From: Candidatus Gallibacteroides avistercoris
GTDB taxonomy: Bacteria; Bacteroidota; Bacteroidia; Bacteroidales; CHK158-818
Assembly (NCBI GenBank): GCA_018714665.1
Contig: DVNA01000223.1
Location: 1 to 8,642 of the forward strand
Length of the DNA stretch: 8,642 nucleotides
Reading direction: 5' to 3'
Both the position numbers and the translations under genes were made by a program. Shown in pieces: positions 1 through 7,384 of this stretch. How positions within the stretch are numbered: the first letter of the stretch is position 1; each line of letters starts with the position of its first letter. The notes beneath the pieces were generated by a model. The model had not been told where the DNA came from, ran no database searches, and was given only the letters and a program-made list of their open reading frames with translations.

Positions 1-277
1 GGGCAAAATATGGCAAAAATAGAGAAAATAAGAAAGATGCAAATAATTGATAATAAGGAAGATAAATTCTTTTATTTTCCTATGATTTCTATGCCTTGTA
101 CCGGGTCTGGGTACAACAAAAAAGCGACCGATAATTTATTGATTATCGGTCGCTTTTTTGTTGGGTGCAACTGTAAGAATGACAGTCTAATCGCAAAACT
201 TTTTTGCTGCTGTGAGTGAAGGTATTTTTGCTTTGCCTATTCGCTCACTGTCGTTTCCTTTTGTCCATGTTTTTTTC
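1..277. other. Non-coding region upstream of the acyltransferase stop
   Basis: I see no convincing gene here. The open frame from 10 to 219 on the plus strand runs straight through a strong terminator, is rich in Lys and Ile codons from A-rich DNA, and resembles no family I know. The stretch holds an 11-bp AT-rich hairpin with one G-T pair (56-66 with 71-81), the strong stem-loop at 114-163, and a group of small hairpins at 181-252. It is probably the shared 3' region between the acyltransferase and a gene beyond the left edge. Confidence 0.6.
114..163. terminator. Bidirectional intrinsic terminator, 22-bp perfect stem
   Basis: Positions 114-135 are the exact reverse complement of 142-163, leaving a 6-nt loop (TTATTG). 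The GC-rich core, GCGACCGATAAT with its complement, is flanked by six A on the left and six T on the right. Each strand therefore reads a stem followed by a T tract, which fits factor-independent termination in both directions. On the minus strand it would end transcription of the acyltransferase, about 115 nt after its stop. On the plus strand it would serve a gene left of the window. Confidence 0.85.
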
Positions 278-1249
278 TTATCGTTTCTGCTGTTTGGTTC
301 TTGCACGCAACAGCAACGGGGTGAGGAGCACGGCATAACCCAGGAACATTATACCGACAGTTGGCCACGGCGGGAGTGTGGAAAAGTGCATGACGGGATA
401 ATACACCAATGCATGGGCCACAAGCAGGATCAGCGTATATTGGCCGATAAAGGTGATGGGACGGTATTTACCCAAGGCTGAACGGGAGAGGAACGCATCG
501 AGGTATCGGCAAAGGTTGTTGAACGCAACGATTCCGCAATAGGCAAACAGCGGCCACAGCAAGTAATCTCCGGAGAGAAGGATGTTGCGGTGATGTCCCA
601 CGATGGAAGGGCCCCACAACAAAAACGCCAGATAGCCTACCAGACAGACGGCAAACAACTGTTTGTTCGTTTCGTACCGGCCCAAACGGTAGCCTATCAT
701 GAAAAAGGCGATACCCATCGCTACGTTCGGGATATAAAAGGGCAACGGATTATTCAACCGGTGGAGTCCAAAACCTATGGCAATGCAGATGATGATTGTT
801 GCAACAGGCGGTATGGACCACCGTATCAGGAAACGCGAGATGATGCGGACAAAAAGCAACGACAGGACGAACCACGAGGGGACATTGACCAGGATATACC
901 CATAGATGGAAAAAGTTTTCAGAACATCGACAACGGAACTATGCCACGTGAGATTCCGGTCTATCGCTAAAATGGCCAAATAAACGACGTAACCTATCAG
1001 GCTCCATTTCAGAAACGGAATCAAAAGTTTTTTACAATCTTTCACAACACCCTCGCGGCACGGCATCTCTTTGAAGAATTGCCCGGACCGGTAAAAGAAC
1101 CACGGCATGGAGAAGGTCAAAAAGGGAAGGGCTACACGGACATCCACCTCGCCAAAGACCTTGCAGTTATTCATGGCGTGGAAAGCCATAATCCAGAGAA
1201 TCAGGATTCCCCCGGCCAGATCAACAAATTTTACTCTTTTCTGTTCCAT
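278..1249 (-). CDS. Acyltransferase 3 family integral membrane protein
   Basis: This 323-residue protein is probably an inner-membrane O-acyltransferase of the acyltransferase 3 type (OafA/YrhL or fucose 4-O-acetylase-like), which transfers acetyl or similar groups to surface or exported glycans. The N-terminus has the family pattern: a short basic segment, an aspartate (VDLAGG, D10), then a hydrophobic helix ending in His24, the position of the conserved His. Next comes a segment around 48-58 (MPWFFYRSGQF) matching the family's 'MPlFFfiSGf' loop, then a basic-Leu-Pro element (KKLLIPFL, 73-80) and about ten hydrophobic helices. Length is normal for the family. The start ATG follows ACAGGAAT, a weak ribosome site. 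It stands alone: a terminator separates it from the phosphatase upstream, and another lies beyond its stop. No sugar-modifying or polysaccharide genes are adjacent, so the substrate is unknown. The family is fairly sure; acetyl as donor is assumed. Confidence 0.85.
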   Translation of the reverse strand: MEQKRVKFVDLAGGILILWIMAFHAMNNCKVFGEVDVRVALPFLTFSMPWFFYRSGQFFKEMPCREGVVKDCKKLLIPFLKWSLIGYVVYLAILAIDRNLTWHSSVVDVLKTFSIYGYILVNVPSWFVLSLLFVRIISRFLIRWSIPPVATIIICIAIGFGLHRLNNPLPFYIPNVAMGIAFFMIGYRLGRYETNKQLFAVCLVGYLAFLLWGPSIVGHHRNILLSGDYLLWPLFAYCGIVAFNNLCRYLDAFLSRSALGKYRPITFIGQYTLILLVAHALVYYPVMHFSTLPPWPTVGIMFLGYAVLLTPLLLRARTKQQKR

Positions 1250-1408
1250 ATTCCTGTGTATTTTCTAATAAGAAGAGCGTTTCGGTTTTTAGCACAAAAA
1301 AGGATGTAACTCTTTTGCTTTTCTTTTACGGATATTGATTAATACCCGTTGGTATCAGAGCTGTATCCGCCCCTATTTTGCTTTACTTGCCGATGCATTA
1401 ACCAGACA

Positions 1409-1416
1409 CAAAATTA
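1409..1416 (-). promoter_or_regulatory. Candidate Bacteroidota -7 box (TAATTTTG) for the acyltransferase
   Basis: Read on the minus strand, this is an exact match to the Bacteroides -7 consensus TAnnTTTG. No TTTG -33 element is visible at the usual 19-21 bp upstream, so the match rests on eight bases in AT-rich DNA. Transcription would begin near 1400, about 150 nt before the start codon at 1249. Confidence 0.35.
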
Positions 1417-1544
1417 CATTTTTCTTCGAGATGATAGTTCCTATAAGACCGTTATTTGTATTTCTATGGAAGGGAAAAATAAGATTTCAGAGGGTCTCCT
1501 ACTGATACGGCCCGCCGCCTCTCTTGTGCCAGTCCAACAGAACA

Positions 1545-1581
1545 AAGCCGCCGTAAAGGAAGATTTCCTTTACGGCGGCTT
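1545..1581 (-). terminator. Intrinsic terminator after the phosphatase gene
   Basis: Positions 1545-1561 are the exact reverse complement of 1565-1581, giving a 16-17 bp GC-rich stem around a 3-5 nt loop. On the minus strand the stem ends in CTTTGTT, a short T-rich tail. It begins 33 nt after the phosphatase stop codon at 1614. On the plus strand the stem is followed by CTATATAT, so termination there would be weaker. Confidence 0.8.
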
Positions 1582-1613
1582 CTATATATCAAGGGGAGGG
1601 GAGTACGGCTTTC

Positions 1614-2582
1614 CTATTTCTGTCGTTCTACCGTATGCAGGATGTTGCAATTTTTGTCCAGCATATAGAGTTTCAACTCCTTATCAGAAGCGGAAACAAC
1701 GGAAAATCCCGGTTCCGAACTGCAAAACACCGTACCCTCCACGGGCGATACCTCCCGGCTGAGCGATCCCGAGGAGTTGACCACATAATCTACCGGACTG
1801 CCGGCCGGTTTGATGTGCTGGAAATTGTGGATATGGCCACCTATGTAAAGATCTACTCCGTATTTACGCAGCAGGGGGTCTATCCGTTGCTGCATATTCT
1901 GACGCTCTATCTCGTCTTTGGGTGTTTGGGCATAGACCGGATGGTGGCCTATAACCACTTTCCAGGTCTCGTCGGAGGCTTGCAGCGTAGAGTCAATCCA
2001 GCGAATCTGCCGCTCCATGTCCTGTTCGGCCACATCGCGGTACGACTCTTCGGCCTCCTCATGGTATTTGTCAATCAAGGGGGTTGTATCGATGAAGATG
2101 ATTTTGAGCGAGGCGCCGCCGTCCAGCTCGAAAGATTTGGCATAGTAACGCCCCGGCATACTCCAACGCCGGCTGACTTTACCATAATCCAACACCGCCT
2201 GGGTATTGCCCCGGTACTCGTGGTTCCCCAATACCGGGAACCAATCTATCATCAGCTCCGGATGGGCATATATCAACTCGTAGTTGGTCATCCACAGGGG
2301 ATCGCTTACGCTGGCAACCCCCTCAAAGTGGTGTACATCGCCGGCGGCGGCTACAAACTCGATATCGGTATTCTCGGCCAATTCGCCCATTCGTTCGGCT
2401 ATCGGCTTCTGGTCGTAATAGCCGTTACGGCCCAGGTCATTGGCTACGATAAAGTTGAAACGGTCGTCCAACAACGAGTCGAGCTGCTCGTACGAGACCT
2501 CCTGCCGGGAGGTTGCCTGTTGCTGACACGCAGAGAAAAAGAACAGGCAACTCAATCCTAAAAATATCGTTATTCTTTTCAT
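1614..2582 (-). CDS. Acid phosphatase 5-like metallophosphoesterase lipoprotein
   Basis: This 322-residue protein is a calcineurin-type phosphoesterase, probably hydrolysing phosphomonoesters or diesters outside the cytoplasm. Residues 1-18 form a lipoprotein signal (MKRITIFLGL..., then FSAC) with Cys19 as the lipidated residue. The metal-site motifs appear in family order: ND49LG, GD82VHH85, GN120HE, GH213HP and GH250IH252. Their spacing and surroundings (GDVHHFEGV, GNHEYRGN, GGHIHNFQH) resemble purple/tartrate-resistant acid phosphatase (ACP5). In ACP5 the second motif is GDNFY and its Tyr binds iron; here that position is His85, so the enzyme may not be a true purple phosphatase. The gene starts 45 bp after the TonB-dependent receptor stop with no clear promoter between, so co-transcription is likely. 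An exact 10-bp tandem repeat lies just before the start. The start gives a complete lipoprotein signal, with a weak GGA about 9 nt ahead. Fold is secure; substrate is unknown. Confidence 0.9.
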   Translation of the reverse strand: MKRITIFLGLSCLFFFSACQQQATSRQEVSYEQLDSLLDDRFNFIVANDLGRNGYYDQKPIAERMGELAENTDIEFVAAAGDVHHFEGVASVSDPLWMTNYELIYAHPELMIDWFPVLGNHEYRGNTQAVLDYGKVSRRWSMPGRYYAKSFELDGGASLKIIFIDTTPLIDKYHEEAEESYRDVAEQDMERQIRWIDSTLQASDETWKVVIGHHPVYAQTPKDEIERQNMQQRIDPLLRKYGVDLYIGGHIHNFQHIKPAGSPVDYVVNSSGSLSREVSPVEGTVFCSSEPGFSVVSASDKELKLYMLDKNCNILHTVERQK

Positions 2583-2592
2583 AAACTGATCC

Positions 2593-2612
2593 GGTTATAA
2601 TTGGTTATAATT
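2593..2612. repeat. Exact 10-bp tandem repeat before the phosphatase gene
   Basis: GGTTATAATT occurs at 2593-2602 and again at 2603-2612, immediately adjacent, within the 45-bp spacer between the receptor stop and the phosphatase start. The 10-bp period is about one helical turn. It could be an operator with two half-sites on one face of the DNA, or a simple slippage product. Confidence 0.7.
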
Positions 2613-2627
2613 TTGTGATACATGAAA

Positions 2628-5450
2628 TTAAAGATCCCATTTGACCCCCAAATTAAAGGAGCCCTGGTAGTATTCGAGCTGTGCCATACGGCTGCGGGTA
2701 CCCTGGTAATAGCGTAACGGCTGATTGGTCAGGTTGTTCGCTTCGGCAAAGATGCGGAATCCCTTACCTACACGGTACGAAGCGTTGGCATCGAGGAAGA
2801 GCTGGCGGTCGTAATAGAGGTCTTCAAAGGAATCGCCTCCCACCTCGTCGATATAACTGCCGGTACCGTTGAGCGATAAACGGGCCGAAAAGCGGCTGTT
2901 TTCCCACGCCAGCGAAGCATTGAACATATGGGGAGCCGTACCCGGAAGTTTGACATCGGAACGCTCTTCGCCATCCTCGTTGTAAACACCTTGGGTCTTG
3001 GAATAGGTGTACGTGTAGTTGAGCATGATGCTGAAATTTCTCAAAAACTCGGCATCGAAAAAGTCGAGCTTGCGTTGGAATGCCAATTCCACCCCGAACA
3101 GATTGACCTGATCTCCGTTCAAGGGACGGACCATCTGCCACTGTTCACCCGCCGGTACCGGATTGGGCAACTGGGGAAAATCGGCCGCAAACTTATCTGT
3201 CGTATAGTTGGCATCGAGGTAGTTGTAGATAAAGTTATCCAGGTTCTTGTAGAAGAGTCCGGCCGAAAGGATACCGACCGATTTGAAATAATACTCCCCG
3301 ATAAGGTCGAAATTATATGAATAGGTAGCTTTCAATCCCGGATTCCCGGCCTGTATCTCGCGGTCTTCGGCCTTTACATCGGCAAACGGGACCAATGTAT
3401 AATAGTTGGGACGGGCCAGGGCCGTAGAGAAGGCCCCGCGCAATACCATCCGCTTGTTCACATTCCACATCAGCGTAGCACTGGGCAACAGATTCGTATA
3501 GTGGTTATGCATCTTGTTCATGCCTGTATTTTCGTAATCCTCATCCAGCGAATAAGCGCCCTCATACTCTACGCGGGTATGCTCTACGCGGGCTCCGGCA
3601 ATGAACATCAAATCGGGGGTAATATTCTGGTCCCAGCGCAGGTACGAAGCATAAATCTGCTCGTTGGCGTTGTAGTTGTTGACCAGATATTCCGAAGGGT
3701 CGGCTTCGGCCTCAAATTCAGAGCGGTTGTAGAGATCGACCCTTCCGAGCCACTTGTTTGAAACGAAAGTTCCCGGCACATAACGTTTTCCCTGAATCAG
3801 GGGGTCGTCATAGGTTACCGTCCCCATTCCGTCCAGGTTGGGCAACCCTGCCACCGGCGAGTATTCATAAAAGTTGTTGTTGCGCTCCTTGCTTTTGAGA
3901 CGGCCCCGCAACCCGAAGTGCAGGCGGCCTTTCTGTCCGGCAATGGCGCTCAGCGGGACACGGGCGTTGACCTTGGCGGCATATTCGTCCTCATCGGTAT
4001 AGTCGTGCTGTTCAGTCAGTTTGTCAAACGCAAACAGTGCGGGATTCTGCCCCGGAGCCGAGATATAGGGTTTATAGGTATCCGAAAGATCCTGCGTCAT
4101 CGAAAGATCCTCTTGCAGGTACTCGATATAGCGTTCGTGGGGACGGTCTTCGCTGGCCTTGGCGTAGCTGAGGTTCCAGTCCATGTCGAATTTGGGAGAA
4201 ACCAGGTGCGTACCGGTCAAGGCATAACTCTGTACACGCTGGTCTTCCAGCCGGCGGTTCTTGTTGCGGGAGTTATCTATCCCTCCCTTGGTCTCGCGCG
4301 AAATGGCTCCGGTATAGCCGGTAATGGAGACTCCATCTCCCGCATAAACAGGTTCGATATCCTGATAAGAGGTACGATAACGGTTTTCGCGGTCGTCCCG
4401 CCAGTTGTATATGGCATCGAAAGCAATCGTATTGTTTCCGTTAATCTTCCAGTCGGTATTGAGCGAGAAGCTGCGGCGGATACGCTGTACGTCGTATTTG
4501 CGGATATCCATCTCTTCGAGGTAAACATTTCCCTCGTCGTCCTGGTCCCAGACCCCTTCGATGTTGTCCGACCCGTAATCCTTGTTCATATAGGAGGCCG
4601 ATAACACAAGCCCTACCTTCTCCTTGGCAAAACGGTTCGAATAGACAATCGACCCGGCTCCGGTAGCCCCGTTGCGGATGGGGTTATAACCGCCGTAGGT
4701 GGTAACCGAGATGCGTTGCCCGCCCGAAGCGGCACGGGTTACCAGATCGACCGACCCGCCGATGGCATCGCCATCCATGTCGGGCGTCAGCGTCTTGTTT
4801 ACCTGGATAGTCTGTACCATGTCCGAGGGGATGAGGTCCATCTGCACCTTGCGGTTGTCTCCCTCGGCCGAGGGGATACGGTTACCGTTGAGCGTTACCG
4901 AGTTGAGTTCAGATGCCAAACCGCGGACAACGATGTTGCGCGCCTCGCCCTGGTCGTTCTGCATCGTAATCCCCGGCACGCGTTTGAGGGCATCGCCGAT
5001 ATTGGCATCCGGAAAACGTCCTACCTGGTCGGCAGAGATGACGTTGGTAATGTTTTTATTGGTCTTCTGTTGGTTGAATGCCTTTGCCTGGCCACGAATC
5101 ATATCGCCCATCACGACTACCTCTCCAAGCGTCTGGACATCCTCCTCCATTTCAAAAACAAGCGTTGTATTCTCGCCCACCTTCACCACGGCACTGCGGC
5201 GTGCGGGGAAATATCCCAAATAGGAGACCGTAACTTGATACTCGCCGGACGGGACATTCAGAAATTCAAAATAGCCGTTTTTGTCTGAAATCGTGTACCG
5301 GTTCAACGTGTCGAGCGTCAGCATGGCTCCCGGCAAGGTACGTTGCGAGCTTTTTTCGATCACCGAACCGGAGATCAGCCCGCCATCCTGGGCCATCAGG
5401 CCCTGTACCAGAAATTGTAAAAGAAACGATAAGAAAAAGAGTTTTTTCAT
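2628..5450 (-). CDS. TonB-dependent outer-membrane receptor (TonB-Xanth-Caul type)
   Basis: This 940-residue outer-membrane receptor imports a ligand using TonB-ExbBD energy. Residues 1-20 are a Sec signal peptide, cleaved near LMAQ. Residues 24-101 form a carboxypeptidase-D-like regulatory domain (ISGSVIE, then NGYFEFLNVPSGEYQVTVSYLGY). A TonB-box-like EVVVMGD lies at 110-116. The plug spans about 130-240 (FPDANIGDALKRVPGI, then IVVRGL and VTLNGNRIPS, and DAIGGSVDLVTR). The rest is a 22-strand type barrel ending in GVKWDL. The plug wording resembles the large TonB-Xanth-Caul receptor class (TIGR01782). Length is normal. No SusD-like partner follows, unlike most glycan receptors of Bacteroidota; instead a phosphoesterase lipoprotein lies 45 bp downstream, suggesting a phosphorylated ligand or phosphate-linked role (inference). 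No Shine-Dalgarno is visible, usual in this phylum; the start is fixed by the signal peptide. The plus-strand open frames inside it are antisense shadows. Confidence 0.93.
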   Translation of the reverse strand: MKKLFFLSFLLQFLVQGLMAQDGGLISGSVIEKSSQRTLPGAMLTLDTLNRYTISDKNGYFEFLNVPSGEYQVTVSYLGYFPARRSAVVKVGENTTLVFEMEEDVQTLGEVVVMGDMIRGQAKAFNQQKTNKNITNVISADQVGRFPDANIGDALKRVPGITMQNDQGEARNIVVRGLASELNSVTLNGNRIPSAEGDNRKVQMDLIPSDMVQTIQVNKTLTPDMDGDAIGGSVDLVTRAASGGQRISVTTYGGYNPIRNGATGAGSIVYSNRFAKEKVGLVLSASYMNKDYGSDNIEGVWDQDDEGNVYLEEMDIRKYDVQRIRRSFSLNTDWKINGNNTIAFDAIYNWRDDRENRYRTSYQDIEPVYAGDGVSITGYTGAISRETKGGIDNSRNKNRRLEDQRVQSYALTGTHLVSPKFDMDWNLSYAKASEDRPHERYIEYLQEDLSMTQDLSDTYKPYISAPGQNPALFAFDKLTEQHDYTDEDEYAAKVNARVPLSAIAGQKGRLHFGLRGRLKSKERNNNFYEYSPVAGLPNLDGMGTVTYDDPLIQGKRYVPGTFVSNKWLGRVDLYNRSEFEAEADPSEYLVNNYNANEQIYASYLRWDQNITPDLMFIAGARVEHTRVEYEGAYSLDEDYENTGMNKMHNHYTNLLPSATLMWNVNKRMVLRGAFSTALARPNYYTLVPFADVKAEDREIQAGNPGLKATYSYNFDLIGEYYFKSVGILSAGLFYKNLDNFIYNYLDANYTTDKFAADFPQLPNPVPAGEQWQMVRPLNGDQVNLFGVELAFQRKLDFFDAEFLRNFSIMLNYTYTYSKTQGVYNEDGEERSDVKLPGTAPHMFNASLAWENSRFSARLSLNGTGSYIDEVGGDSFEDLYYDRQLFLDANASYRVGKGFRIFAEANNLTNQPLRYYQGTRSRMAQLEYYQGSFNLGVKWDL

Positions 5451-5477
5451 AAGTTATAAACAGATTGATTTTCGCCG

Positions 5478-5514
5478 CAAAGGAATGACTCCGCCGTTAC
5501 TTCTTTGCAACAAA
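5478..5514 (-). promoter_or_regulatory. Candidate Bacteroidota promoter for the receptor operon
   Basis: On the minus strand, TTCCTTTG (5485 down to 5478) differs at one base from the -7 consensus TAnnTTTG. It is followed by CGGC, as is common after this box. Upstream, TTTGTTG (5514 down to 5508) offers a -33 element, but the spacing is 22-25 bp, longer than the usual 19-21. Transcription would begin near 5470, about 20 nt before the receptor start codon. Confidence 0.4.
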
Positions 5515-5689
5515 CCTGTTAAAGAATTATTACACTCCCTCATACATTACCCTTAACACTACCGGGAAGATGGCAGACAACAACCCCATACCTATTTTCT
5601 CAAAAGAAAGAAGAAAGCCTCCGAACAGGAATTTCTCAAAACCGGCACCATTTTATCCCCTTTGTCCTAAACCATTCCTCCCCGGAAAG

Positions 5690-5730
5690 GGTTATAACCA
5701 TAAACCGCCCAGATAACGGTTGAACCGGTT
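5690..5730. promoter_or_regulatory. Cluster of GGTT/AACC palindromes, possible operator
   Basis: Three short palindromes share the same arms: GGTTATAACC (5690-5699), CGGTTGAACCG (5717-5727) and AACCGGTT (5723-5730, overlapping the second). The centres of the first and third are 32 bp apart, about three helical turns. The cluster lies between the receptor and channel genes, over 200 bp from either start codon. A role as a binding site is inference. Confidence 0.35.
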
Positions 5731-5821
5731 ACGATACCCGTTCATCTTGTCCTTAACCATATATTTTTTCTGCTGAAATGATATAATTCTTTGCAAAAAC
5801 CATCTGCCATACAATAAATAT

Positions 5822-5871
5822 CTGTAATTTTAGACTCCAAGAACATGGCAGTATTTGTCTAAATATTACAG
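5822..5871. repeat. 14-bp inverted repeat upstream of the channel gene
   Basis: CTGTAATTTTAGAC (5822-5835) pairs with GTCTAAATATTACAG (5857-5871). All 14 bases of the left arm pair, with a single T bulge at 5864 in the right arm and a 21-nt loop. No T tract follows on the plus strand, so it does not look like a terminator. It sits about 90 bp before the channel start and could be a protein-binding site or a leader-RNA hairpin. Confidence 0.55.
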
Positions 5872-5961
5872 TTGAGCCCTGCAACATTTAACTACATTAC
5901 CGCTATATATTAACAATCAACCCCATACGTTGGTATTTGTATCAAACTCACGTTAAATAAT

Positions 5962-7326
5962 ATGGATAAAATAGAACACTCCTACCGTTTTGCCCAATCG
6001 TTACAAGACAACATAAAAACATTGCTGCAACACGCCGGGCTATCGGCAGAACTGACCGAGAAGCTGGACCCTATACTCTACATCGGCCTGATTATCCTCC
6101 TCTCTTTCCTGCTGGCCTGGGGTATCAAGTTGATATTGGTATTTCCCGTGAAGCGGTTACTGCAATACAAAAAGATAAAATCCCTGAAAATCTTGATGAA
6201 GCGTAACCTGTTTTCACACCTCTCCTGGATCATCCCCCCGTTGGTAGTGATCCCGCTGCTCTCCTTTGCCCTGAAAAACGACCCCGAACTGTTCCACCTG
6301 TTGGAAAAGATCTGCTGGATTGCCTTTATCTGTGCCCTGTTTTCCACCATCAACAGCCTGATCTACATCTGTTGGGACATCATCTCCCAAACCGACCAGT
6401 TGCGAAGCCGTCCCATGAAGGGAATGATGCAAATCGTACAGGGCATCTTCTTTTTCATCGCCCTCATCATCATCTTCTCGATAATCCTCGACAAATCCCC
6501 CGTTACCCTCATCACCGGTTTGGGTGCTTTTGCCGCCGTATTGATGCTGATTTTCAAAGACAGCATACTCGGGTTCGTAGCCGGCGTACAATTAGGCCAG
6601 AACGACATGGTACGCATAGGCGACTGGATTGTAATGCCCAACAACATGGCCAACGGAGTGGTAACGGACATTACGCTCAACACGGTCAAAATACAGAACT
6701 TCGACAACACCATCGTAACCGTACCTCCCTATTCGCTCATCTCGGGAGCCTTCCAGAACTGGCGGGGAATGAGCGACTCCGGCGGACGGCGTATCATGCG
6801 CTCGTTCAATATCGACCTGAATACCGTCCATTTCTGCACACCGGAGATGTTGGAAGAGTTGAAAACCATTCCCCTTTTGAAATCCTACATCGAAAAGAAA
6901 CAGGAGCAACAGGCCCAAGGCAAGGTAATGAACACCGAGAACAGCGCCGGGCTTGTAAACGGCACCATCGAGACCAACCTGGGTCTTTTCCGGGCATACC
7001 TGACGCTCTATCTCAAACAACACCCCTTTGTCAACCAGAGCCTCACCCTGATGGTCAGGACGCTGGAACCCGACGACAACGGCATACCCCTGCAAATCTA
7101 CTGCTTCTCCTCCAACAAGGTATGGGAAAGTTACGAATCCATACAGGATGAGATATTGGAACATACCGCCGCCATGATGCCCCGTTTTGAGCTCTACCCG
7201 TTCCAGAACGCTTCGGGGCGCGATTACATCAACAGTGCCCTGATTACGGCTGGACGCTCTGTTTCCGACCTGTCGGGCATCCCCTCGGGCACCTTAAAAA
7301 ACAAGACCGCAGACAAACCCTCATAA
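5962..7326 (+). CDS. MscS-family mechanosensitive channel, YbdG-like
   Basis: This 454-residue inner-membrane channel would open under membrane tension and release solutes on osmotic downshock. About five membrane helices can be seen: 36-62, 84-104, 113-140, 158-178 and the pore-lining helix at about 180-210. The last runs into the family signature (GLGAFAAVLMLIFKDSILGF, then GVQLGQNDMVRIGDWIVMP), followed by the beta domain (GVVTDITLNTVKIQNFDNTI, then TVPPYSLISGAFQNW). The extended C-terminal part, with a long insert at 285-345 (MLEELKTIPLLKSYIEKKQEQ) before the alpha-beta domain, matches the YbdG or mini-conductance group rather than short MscS. E. coli YbdG is about 415 residues, so length is similar. 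No Shine-Dalgarno is visible; AT-rich sequence precedes the ATG. The phosphate permease follows 125 bp later on the same strand, with a promoter candidate of its own. Family is secure; conductance and physiological trigger are not shown. Confidence 0.92.
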   Translation: MDKIEHSYRFAQSLQDNIKTLLQHAGLSAELTEKLDPILYIGLIILLSFLLAWGIKLILVFPVKRLLQYKKIKSLKILMKRNLFSHLSWIIPPLVVIPLLSFALKNDPELFHLLEKICWIAFICALFSTINSLIYICWDIISQTDQLRSRPMKGMMQIVQGIFFFIALIIIFSIILDKSPVTLITGLGAFAAVLMLIFKDSILGFVAGVQLGQNDMVRIGDWIVMPNNMANGVVTDITLNTVKIQNFDNTIVTVPPYSLISGAFQNWRGMSDSGGRRIMRSFNIDLNTVHFCTPEMLEELKTIPLLKSYIEKKQEQQAQGKVMNTENSAGLVNGTIETNLGLFRAYLTLYLKQHPFVNQSLTLMVRTLEPDDNGIPLQIYCFSSNKVWESYESIQDEILEHTAAMMPRFELYPFQNASGRDYINSALITAGRSVSDLSGIPSGTLKNKTADKPS

Positions 7327-7384
7327 TCTACCCCAGGAACGGTCCGTTTTCTCCTTTCAGAAAATAAAATCCAGAATATCCTGT

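Larger units (their letters stand above)
1250..1613. other. Intergenic region between phosphatase and acyltransferase
   Basis: No gene is supported in this 364-bp gap. Open frames on the plus strand here are low-quality and run into the antisense of the phosphatase. The gap holds the phosphatase terminator (1545-1581) and a promoter-like element for the acyltransferase (1409-1416). If that promoter is used, the acyltransferase mRNA has an untranslated leader of roughly 150 nt. I could not recognise a riboswitch or other known leader RNA in it. Confidence 0.6.
5451..5961. other. Divergent intergenic region, receptor and channel promoters
   Basis: This 511-bp region separates the leftward receptor operon from the rightward channel gene. 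I see no gene in it. It contains a candidate receptor promoter (5478-5514), a group of GGTT/AACC palindromes (5690-5730) and a 14-bp inverted repeat (5822-5871). The part nearest the channel (about 5760-5961) is markedly AT-rich. No exact TAnnTTTG element was found for the channel; the two GTATTTG strings (5851-5857 and 5933-5939, the second GGTATTTG in context) fit only in part. Confidence 0.6.

Noticed and set aside
10..219. 69-codon plus-strand open frame at the left edge
   Set aside because: It runs through the 22-bp terminator stem, has composition driven by A-rich DNA and resembles no known family.
1635..2561. 308-codon plus-strand open frame opposite the phosphatase
   Set aside because: It is antisense to a gene with clear catalytic motifs, and its translation shows no domain or plausible composition.
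3918..4604. 228-codon plus-strand open frame inside the receptor gene
   Set aside because: It is antisense to the beta-barrel region; the hydrophobic look comes from complementing Asp, Asn and Tyr codons.
5477..5508. Inverted repeat GCAAAG..CTTTGC in the receptor leader
   Set aside because: Beyond six pairs it relies on G-T pairs that become C-A mismatches in the real (minus-strand) transcript, and it overlaps the promoter candidate.
5928..5936. CGTTGGTAT shared with 1347-1355
   Set aside because: Many 9-base matches are expected by chance in a window this long, and the two contexts differ.
6372..7151. 259-codon plus-strand open frame overlapping the channel gene
   Set aside because: It is an out-of-frame reading of the MscS-family gene, rich in Arg, His and Gln, with no recognisable domain.
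7338..7364. Possible terminator between channel and permease genes
   Set aside because: Only a 4-bp hairpin (AACG/CGTT) and a 6-bp AT stem (TTTTCT/AGAAAA) are present, with no T tract after them; too weak to call.
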